A stretch of DNA of 64,000 bases from Calycina herbarum (Eukaryota; Ascomycota; Leotiomycetes; Helotiales; Pezizellaceae), in contig LLEY01000068.1 in the NCBI GenBank assembly GCA_001414485.1, positions 62,001-126,000 on the forward strand, given 5' to 3'. Below, piece after piece: positions 56,954 through 64,000 of this stretch. Under the pieces are notes generated by a model that saw nothing but the letters and a program-made list of their open reading frames with translations, searched no databases and had not been told where the DNA came from. Each line of letters opens with the position of its first letter. Position 1 is the first letter of the stretch. A program made the translations under genes and the position numbers.

Positions 56954-58655
56954 AATTGGATTCCGGTGCCTGGGTGGATCTGCTGGGGATGAAAGGATAA
57001 ATGTGAATGTTGTAGAGTGTGGTGAAGAAATGCAAAGTTGGAGATATCGAAGCATTCTTTATATTTTTGAATCACAGATAAATAGTGCGTTGTATTTATT
57101 TGATAGTGACGGGCTATCTCCAATAGTAATCTACCTTGTTTAGGGTTACTGTATCTCAAATTCAAGTCAATACTTTTACGTGAAATGGACTCTTTTCCTC
57201 GTTACCGACATGACAGAATCTTGGCTTTTTGTTATCACCAACACATCAGAAATGAAACCAAAATAGTTACACTGTTAAAACGGAGCTTTTTTTCTCTCTA
57301 CGTCTACAAAGAATTTCTTCTCGCAAATTCAGCGGGAACGATAGAGAGATGTTTTTATTGTAATGTTATAAGTGAACTATACTTAGAGCAACTACAACAT
57401 GATTTTGAGAGCAGTCAAAAACACATTGAATTCGGCTAAGAGATTAGTTCTTTTAAGTAGTAAGCTTACTCTCTCCAGTTTGAATATGTACCTTTCACCC
57501 TTCTGAAAGTAGAGTGCATGTGGCGTCAACAACTGTTTACAGAACAGCATCAACCTCACTGGAGAACTAAAGTGTTGCTTATGTACATGGGTGGAGCAGA
57601 ACCCAATTTGGCAATTTGCGACAACACGTTCCATTTACATATCTAACATAGAGGGATAATTGGTCATATTCTACGAGACTCAGAACTACCCAGCCCAATA
57701 CTAGCTATCTACTGTAGAACCGAGAGCCAACTTTCTACTTATTACGCAGTCGAGTAACTGATTGGCAAGTTATCCGAGCTTGTAAAAAGAGTTTGGTTGC
57801 ATCTGCGAGGTACACTCGTGGTTGTGTTCTCTTTGCTTCCTTCTCGCTTACGCTAAGTTTCTCCCTTGTCAGAAAATCACTCAAAGTCAAGAGGCTATCA
57901 GGCGAGAAGATTCAGCCTTATGGAGCAAAGAGAACCACAAAATAGTAGAATAGGACAGGGGCTTGAGGGATGCAAATTCTAGAAGATGGGAAACTTGGTC
58001 TCCCCGATGCCGAAGATAACACGACATTGCAAACTCATAGTGGATGTCTCGTGAAAACTAAACTTGCCCTTATACGTAAAATTAGAGCACCGTGGGTTTA
58101 TACTACGAGAGTTTGAGGAATTTCTGTCAGATGGGCTTGTCAGATTTTGATCAATAGAGCTAGGCCTCGATTTCTCTCAAAATGAATCCCAGCAATCAAA
58201 ACAACCTCCGTGGAAACTAGCCTGATGGATATTGAAGAAGTTGGCATGTATGCCGACACTTTTAAGAAACCAGGTGCAGGGGAGATTCAACGCCATGTGT
58301 GGGCAAGTTCGGAATGACTACGCAAGGTTGAGCTCTTTTGCGATGTGTTGGGCATGACTGGTGACCCAGTGGAGTTAGATGAGAAGTATTTAGCTGAGAT
58401 AGGTCCGATGTATCACCTAGCCTATTGACTTTAGAGTGTTGGAAACCCAGAAATGTCATCAGTTGTCAGTTATTGATCTTCCAAATGTAAGACTAGCCGG
58501 ATTTCTAGCCATACATGCAATGAAAGAAAGCTCGGAGAGCAATGCAAACTTCCACCCTGAAAATTACAAAATGATCAGAATGAACTGAAAACCGAGGGAC
58601 TTATCTCGAGGAGATTCCGTGGTTCTCCAAGGGAGAAGGAGTCGAGGACTCACGA
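56954..58655. other. Intergenic, 1.7 kb
   Basis: Promoter of the secreted-protein gene, then DNA with no supported gene. The presumed leader on the minus strand just above 56953 is CA/CT-rich. No repeats of note. Confidence 0.35.
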
Positions 58656-60095
58656 TCAACGATTGGCTTCTATGATGGCCTCCTGCAGCAACCGGTTCAG
58701 GAGCTGTTCAGCATCCAATCTGTCTTGAGCCTTTTTCACCTCTTCTCCGAATTTTGCCACCTCTTTTCCAAACTTGGAGAGCTGTTCCTCTGCTTGTTTC
58801 ATCTCCTGTTCAAAAACATTTCTTTTCTCATCCATTTCCTGGTAGTCTTGCAAAAGCTTTCTATAGTATTCCAGCGATTTTTCCTGGTTTTTAGAAGCCC
58901 ATGAATGTTTCCAAACCTCATCAAACGCCATATCATAAATATGTTGACCAATGGCATCCTTTGGTGCTGCTGAAGGTACTGCGTTGAATCCGCCAGTCTC
59001 AAACCCCGATCCGCATAGCCAGGCGAGAATGTTTCCTGCTAAAGGGACTAGTCCGGGCTCTGTTGTCTTGATAACAGGAATCTTTACAAGTTCGAATTTG
59101 ATATTCAGAACCGCAAGGCAACTCAAGAATAAGCACAGAGATTCCGAAGTCGTCATACCCCTCAGAAGTTCGTGTTCTGCCAATCTTTTATTCAGCCAAT
59201 CACTGCATCCAACATACATCGGTGATTGAATCTGCTTGACATTGCCAGCCGGGTCACATTCCACAGAAATTCTGTCGGCTAGCTTATCGAGAAAGATTTC
59301 GAAGTCTTCAAACTTCGCGATGCCGAATTCGTTGTTCGTGACAGCTCTCTTGACATTTTCGGTCGTCTCATGCATCTTCCTGATGACCTTGTCGATCCTG
59401 AAAATCCACTCTCTATCTTGTGTCGTCTTCTCCTCCTTGGCAAAATAAATTCTTCCAAGTTTTCCAATTGTCGAAATATCCGCTCTGGAACACAGCCCCT
59501 CTCCTGCAACCGACACAATGTATGCCCCTGCACAACAATCTTCTCGAGGAATCAAGGATCTAAATTCTAGGTCGTTGTGATAGTCGTAGGCAATGGTGTT
59601 CGCGATAAAGGGTTTGAGAACTCTTCGGTTGATCGGATATAGCATGAACTCTATCTTTCTTTCGCCAGTTGGCCGTTGTAGATCTGCGATGATCGCTTCC
59701 GCCGTATCGTTGAACTATCTGTGAATTGTTAAGGAGAGCCATGGAGGTAAGGGAGGGAAAGCTTACATGTGGCATCTGCTGGTTCGGGGAAATGTTCGAA
59801 CCCGTAAACAGTCCCACCATCTGTCGGATCTCTTGTTGCCAATTTTTGGTAGATGATGGCAGTCTCTAGCACAATATCTGCGAACTCTCCCATAGAGACC
59901 AGGGGGTCATCGAGAGCTTCAAGAAACAATCGCATTCTCCCATCAAGGTGCGGCTGGGTTGGTGTTGGTTTTCTGGTACCAGAAGTGGAATCCCCCAACC
60001 CACAACACCACACATGCTTTCCTAACTTGGCAACCGGGAGGGAAATCTTTCGAAGAACCAAAGAATTGAGAGAATATCGTGAGAATGTCCCTCAT
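58656..60095 (-). CDS. Hypothetical protein with C-terminal coiled coil; frame not fully resolved
   Basis: The main exon (58656-59714, 353 codons) is well supported: FNDTAEAIIADLQRPTGERK, YHNDLEFRSLIPREDC, WIFRIDKVIRKMHET, then a C-terminal coiled coil of about 70 residues (YQEMDEKRNVFEQEMKQAEE, VKKAQDRLDAEQLLNRLLQE). A second exon (59767-59953; PHLDGRMRLFLEALDDP, MGEFADIVLETAIIYQKL) is joined by a good GTAAGC donor, and a first exon 60027-60095 (MRDILTIFSQFFGSSKD) by a weaker GTTAGG donor. However, exon 2 ends in phase 1 while exon 3 needs phase 0 after its only suitable acceptor (TAG at 59715-59717). So there is a one-base mismatch: a frameshift, a sequence error, or an intron choice I have missed. 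Family not recognised. No signal peptide or membrane segment. Confidence 0.5.
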
Positions 60096-61341
60096 TTTAC
60101 CATTCTATACATAGACAAATTTTTGTAATGCAGATTACAGGCGCTCCACTTGGACGTCTCTGCTTGATCTCAAAAAGCTTTCGACTTCTCCAGGCGGGCT
60201 TTCGAAAACGGGGCAACACCTTGCATGCGTCCTATGTAGGAATTTCGGCTGTGGGGAGAACCAAATATCACGCTGGCGCTTGCTAAAGTAGGGATAATGA
60301 TTGCAGCGCTGATGTCTAGGAACCCGGGCACACCAACTTTGTTGGAGGAGGAGCGATTCCAATGAGATTTCAGACGGGTGGTATCCTACAGAAATCCCCC
60401 TTCCTCTCAATTGAGACCTCAATTGAGCGCCAGGGCAAGAAGTATTGTAGGATCTCGAAACTCTGATGGAATACTACCGCAGAATGGCTGCGATAGAGAT
60501 CCTTTCAAGGTCTGATTCCCGTGCCCGTCATTCCAGTTCGAACTTTCGAATCCCGTTCTGTCTCCTCATCTTGTAGTTGGGGCTTCGCGCATTCTCGTGA
60601 TGTGGTTGTGGTAGGCAGATCGACTCGATTGAGGAATAAAAAGTAGAAGTCTCGATGCATCGTATCTGCCGTTGAATTATCAGTAAAGTAGTTGCTTGAG
60701 TCCTTTAAGGGGTGGCCGGGGTACATCATCGTGAGGTTACCCCGCGATGCTGGCTCCGTACAAACCACATCCATCATATCATACCTGCCGCTCCTTTCAC
60801 TCTTCCCTCTTGGTATCCCCCCGATAATGCGATTCGATAGGCGAGGGAATGAGTGTGGAGCAGACAGATGGCTGGAGTTGTCGACATGATTCGGTATCGC
60901 CTTTGGTTCGGTGAGGCGGGGCTGAAATAGCCACCTGCAGTGAGCCAGGGTGGCAGCTGCTTTCCTTCTACTACCCCTCCCTAAATCAACAATCTTCAAC
61001 TCTACACTAGTACTGATCTGTAAGATATCAATAGTCTACTCATTTGCCCGCCGGATTTCTCCATTTCCACCCAATCCGCATAAAGTGGCCAATGATCCGG
61101 TTGATTCAATTCAGGGCAATCCACTTGCCCCCTTTCCGTTCGCTTGGTCAAAACTCCATGAGTAGAAGAGAGCACTGAGGCACTCGAGGCTATCTACAGG
61201 TTCCTCCACTAGCGCCAAGCTCACGTGGTTTACCCCACAACGATGAATAAAGAGATCACATGGAAACGCGTTTTCGTGGTAAGTACCTGCCAGACCCGAG
61301 GAGTTCACAACATCCACCACATTCCCCTAAACATAAACATC
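60096..61341. other. Intergenic, 1.2 kb
   Basis: Promoter region shared by the minus-strand coiled-coil gene and the plus-strand gene starting at 61342. A 164-codon minus-strand frame (60505-60999) has no recognisable content and is not called. TTGAGACCTCAATTGAG near 60410 is a short palindrome-like word. Confidence 0.35.
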
Positions 61342-62248
61342 ATGCCACCGCGAAGATCCAAACGACTCAAAAAGAATTCTTCTCCTTCCAACTCCAGCCC
61401 TCCAATTACTTCGCCAAACACTTTGACCCAACCAAGCTTCTTCAACGTACTTTCCTCCGAAATCCGCAACGAGATCTATCGCCACCTGGTAGTCAAGCCT
61501 TATGATCAACAACCCATATGCCCACCAGTCAATACGCTCTTTAAGCGCGCCGAGAATCGTGAAACAGGCACAGCTCCTCTTCAGCCCTCGGAAACTGTTC
61601 TTGCTTTGGCGCGAACATGCCGTCAAGCGCACAATGAGGTAACTGCTATCTACTACGGCGAAAACGAATTTTCTTTCTGGGCTTTCTGGGACATGCAGAT
61701 CTTCCTTTACATGATTGGAACTCATAATCGGCAATGCATACAGAGTGTGGTGGTAGCTTGGTGTGGACTAAACGCGGCTTTTGCGACGGATGCAGCTGCC
61801 TTGTTGGGTGAATGTACGAAGATGAAGAAGTAAATCGCTCTCTCTTTTTCTTTCAATTTTCCTGTTACTAAGATTTGACAGGCTGAAGATTCTGACTGTT
61901 GACCCTCATTCAACGGTTGGAGCAGCAGGAAAAGATCTTTTCAAAGGCCCGAGGTCTCGCGTTCTTGGATTGATCAGAGAGTTGGTGGATGTACAACTTA
62001 CGGTTCAGCGTCAATACCCCTACGACTGGTGGTTTACTGAGCAGCATGTGAAGGAGTTTGAGAAGTGGCTACAGGAGAAGATGATACTCAACGAGGAGTC
62101 GGAGCTTGTCTTCAAGGACGAATTTGAAAAAAAGGAAGAGGCAGAAAGAGAAGGAAAGGACAAGGCAGCACGAGAGATAGCGGCAGAGCGGGAACGCAAG
62201 CGCAAAAAGAAGCAGCGTAAGGGATGTTTAGCTGGGAAGAGTAAGTGA
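61342..62248 (+). CDS. F-box-like/2EXR-type protein with basic C-terminus
   Basis: Model: join(61342-61829, 61882-62248), 284 aa. The 52-nt intron has a GTAAAT donor and a TACTAAG branch word before TTGACAG. A basic, Ser/Pro-rich N-terminus (MPPRRSKRLKKNSS) leads to SFFNVLSSEIRNEIYRHLVV, the F-box-like opening found in many fungal proteins of this kind. It is followed by LALARTCRQAHNEVTAIYYG, ENEFSFW and MIGTHNRQCIQSVVVAW. The second exon ends in a highly charged helix rich in Glu, Lys and Arg (EKKEEAEREGKDKAAREI), followed by a Lys-rich tail with GCLAGKSK. If it is an F-box-type adaptor it would act in an SCF ubiquitin ligase, but this is inferred from the motif only. The start ATG is preceded by ACATC. 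Confidence 0.8.
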
Positions 62249-62544
62249 GAATTAAGACTGTTCTGTATGCACTTGGGACTCGTTTGATTGTCCTGATTTT
62301 TCCTCGAGCAACGTACGGAGTGAATTAGGATAATGGTGCCAATATGTATGGACTCAGAAAAATCAGAACATGAGCCTGTCATTTATCTTGACTTAAACCA
62401 CTTGGAGTGAATATAGCCGACACTCGCGTAGAGTTGCATCCCAAAACAAAAACAAAGAACTTCCTCTCCTTCCCACCTCGTCACCTTTCCACAACCACAC
62501 AACTTCATCACCAAACCACTACGCGCACGACATAATCACCCAGA
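62249..62544. promoter_or_regulatory. Promoter and leader of the gene at 62545
   Basis: About 300 bases between two plus-strand genes. The part from about 62450 is C/A-rich (CCTTCCCACCTCG, CCACAACCACAC), like other leaders in the window. No defined factor site recognised. Confidence 0.35.
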
Positions 62545-63983
62545 ATGTTTGAAGATCTACCGGACTATCCTCCCGTAATATGGGAAATATGGACGAAACT
62601 CGAGACCGAAGGAAGCACAATGCAACCCGTCAAAACCTATACCTTGGAACAATTCATGACAATATACGCGTCATTTCTCTGGACTTCAAGAAAAGGAGCT
62701 TATCGAAGAAGATCCTCGGACGTTCAAGTATTTCGCGCGGAGAAAAATCTATGGACTTTCTATTGTAATTCTCTTTTCTCGTCCTCATCTTCGAGTTTGA
62801 ATTGACGTCAGCCATAGGGGGACCCGAAGTACCTTTCCCTAGCGAACCACCAGTGGGAGATGTGGAGGAAGAGTATCTTGAATATTACGAGTACGAGGAG
62901 GATGTCTTTCTCCGCCCGGAGCCTAACAGGGTTAACGCGCATTGCAATCTAGACCATGAAGGTTGGCCATACCCATATGGAGGATTGTTGCATAGATGAA
63001 CGAGTGACCACCTTACTTCGGAGTATATGGAAGCTGTGAGGAGACGTATTGATGCGGCTTTGAGAGACCATTATTCTTACATAGGAGGAGAGGAAGGAAG
63101 AGGGGATGAATACTATCGCCAACGAAGGGAAGCATATTTGTGGGAATTCTTCTGTGAGTATTTGGAACTCCCGCCGCTTTTTCCTTTACCGATGCATCTC
63201 GCAGTATCGCAGGGGTTTCTTGGTTACATGGGTGTGTACTAACATTTCAGTAGTTGGAGAAGATGTAGGTCATGTATTCACTTGGGATGCTGATCTCTAT
63301 CGTCCAAAGCCCGTACTACAGAAAGCAGGAAGCAGGAAGGAATTTGAGGAGTGGAAGGAAAGGGAGAAGGGGCATAAGAATCGAAAAGAGGCAGAAGCAA
63401 TTTCTGCATCACTGCAGCAAAAGAACTCAAACGTCCCTAAACCCAATACCCCAGCTACAAAAGATACGATTCCTCAGCCAACTTTCCAACCACGATTTCA
63501 GAGACTGTGGCTGAAACTAAGACAAGAATTTGGCGTGAAATTCGGAAGGACAAACCAGAGCACGTAAGAAGAGCAGCTTGGGATGATTAAATGCGCAGAG
63601 AAGAGGCACAGGAGTTAGAGGACTACGAGATTGCCCCTAAGGGTTTTAGAACATGGGAACCCTGGGCAATCTGGAGTTGGAAACACGACAATCCAGGATG
63701 GATGAAGGATTTGGTAGACTCCAAGGAGAAAAGAGAGAAGGAGCTTATACACCAAGCGAAAGTGTTAGCAAATGCGTTGGAAGACTGGGGTCTCGTCCCG
63801 GAAGGTTTCGCTACTACTTGCACCATGGAGATACTCAATGCTTGGCAAGACGAGCATCCAAATTGGTTTGATGATTTCCGCAAGGCAGGAACAGAGAGAG
63901 CGAAGCAGAAGGGCTTGGAGAAGATGGCGTTGCCAACGGAAGCTTTGACAAACTCAAGTGTCAAAAGTGGAGACAGCCATTAA
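62545..63983 (+). pseudogene. Unrecognised multi-exon gene with one in-frame stop
   Basis: Model: join(62545-62764, 62818-63153, 63251-63563, 63599-63983). Exon 1 (MFEDLPDYPPVIWEIWTKLE) joins exon 2 through a 53-nt intron. Exon 2 is read in a single frame but contains TGA at 62997-62999 between GGLLHR and TSDHLTSEYMEAVRRRIDAA. A 97-nt intron with a perfect TACTAAC branch joins exon 3 (VGEDVGHVFTWDADLYRP). Exon 4 needs a 35-nt intron with GTAAGA and GCGCAG ends, very short for a fungus. Exon 4 has two similar halves: APKGFRTWEPWAIWSWKHDN and VPEGFATTCTMEILNAWQDE. No family recognised. Either a nonsense mutation (CGA to TGA fits a C-to-T change) has broken the gene, or a shorter product of about 134 residues ends at this TGA, with a separate gene following. 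The right-hand edge of the window is only 17 bases beyond the final stop. Confidence 0.5.
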
Positions 63984-64000
63984 GCCAAAGTTAGTGGAAG

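Noticed and set aside
60505..60999. 164-codon minus-strand frame
   Set aside because: No motif and no splice context; lies in the shared promoter gap of two divergent genes.

Overview
The window looks like nuclear DNA of a filamentous ascomycete, most likely a leotiomycete (Helotiales-like). The evidence is the set of recognisable fungal genes (PAN1, YTM1, a sphingolipid C9-methyltransferase, a HET-domain gene, several 2EXR/F-box-like genes, a berberine-bridge-type FAD oxidase), mostly short introns of about 46-124 nt with GT-AG ends and CTAAC/CTGAC-like branch sites, and TA-rich blocks that look degraded by C-to-T mutation (RIP-like). All splice models below come from reading splice sites and checking that reading phase is kept.

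Layout. 1-1.1 kb is a TA-rich decayed block. 1.8-3.0 kb holds a four-exon gene that is a paralogue of the nine-exon gene at 24.3-26.9 kb. 3.9-20.4 kb is a conserved, gene-dense stretch: an amidase, a small unknown gene, PAN1 (endocytosis/actin), a sphingolipid C9-methyltransferase, a small unknown gene and an M20 peptidase/amidohydrolase. 21.2-22.2 kb is a decayed gene with a retrotransposon-type TNT1-like beta-barrel region. 22.2-24.3 kb is TA-rich and holds a 451-bp terminal-inverted-repeat element. 26.9-34.5 kb is gene-poor, with degenerate repeats, a small Ser/Thr-rich gene on the minus strand and an unrecognised coding-like block. 34.5-40.1 kb is a graveyard region: a broken 2EXR gene, its intact relative, and a badly broken multi-pass membrane protein gene.

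40.9-49.5 kb returns to intact genes on the minus strand: a secreted type-B carboxylesterase, an FAD-linked oxidase and YTM1 (ribosome biogenesis). 52.2-55.7 kb holds a 2EXR-like gene and a HET-domain gene that converge on each other. 56.4-57.0 kb holds a small secreted protein gene. 58.7-60.1 kb holds a coiled-coil protein whose reading frame does not close cleanly, 61.3-62.2 kb an F-box-like/2EXR protein, and 62.5-64.0 kb an unrecognised gene interrupted by one in-frame stop.

How the parts fit: housekeeping genes (PAN1, YTM1, sphingolipid methylation) sit in compact intact blocks. They are separated by accessory blocks rich in fast-evolving fungal families (2EXR, HET, secreted small proteins, the two modular paralogues) with several recent-looking gene deaths. 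No operons or CRISPR arrays are expected or seen, and I could not support any tRNA or rRNA gene.
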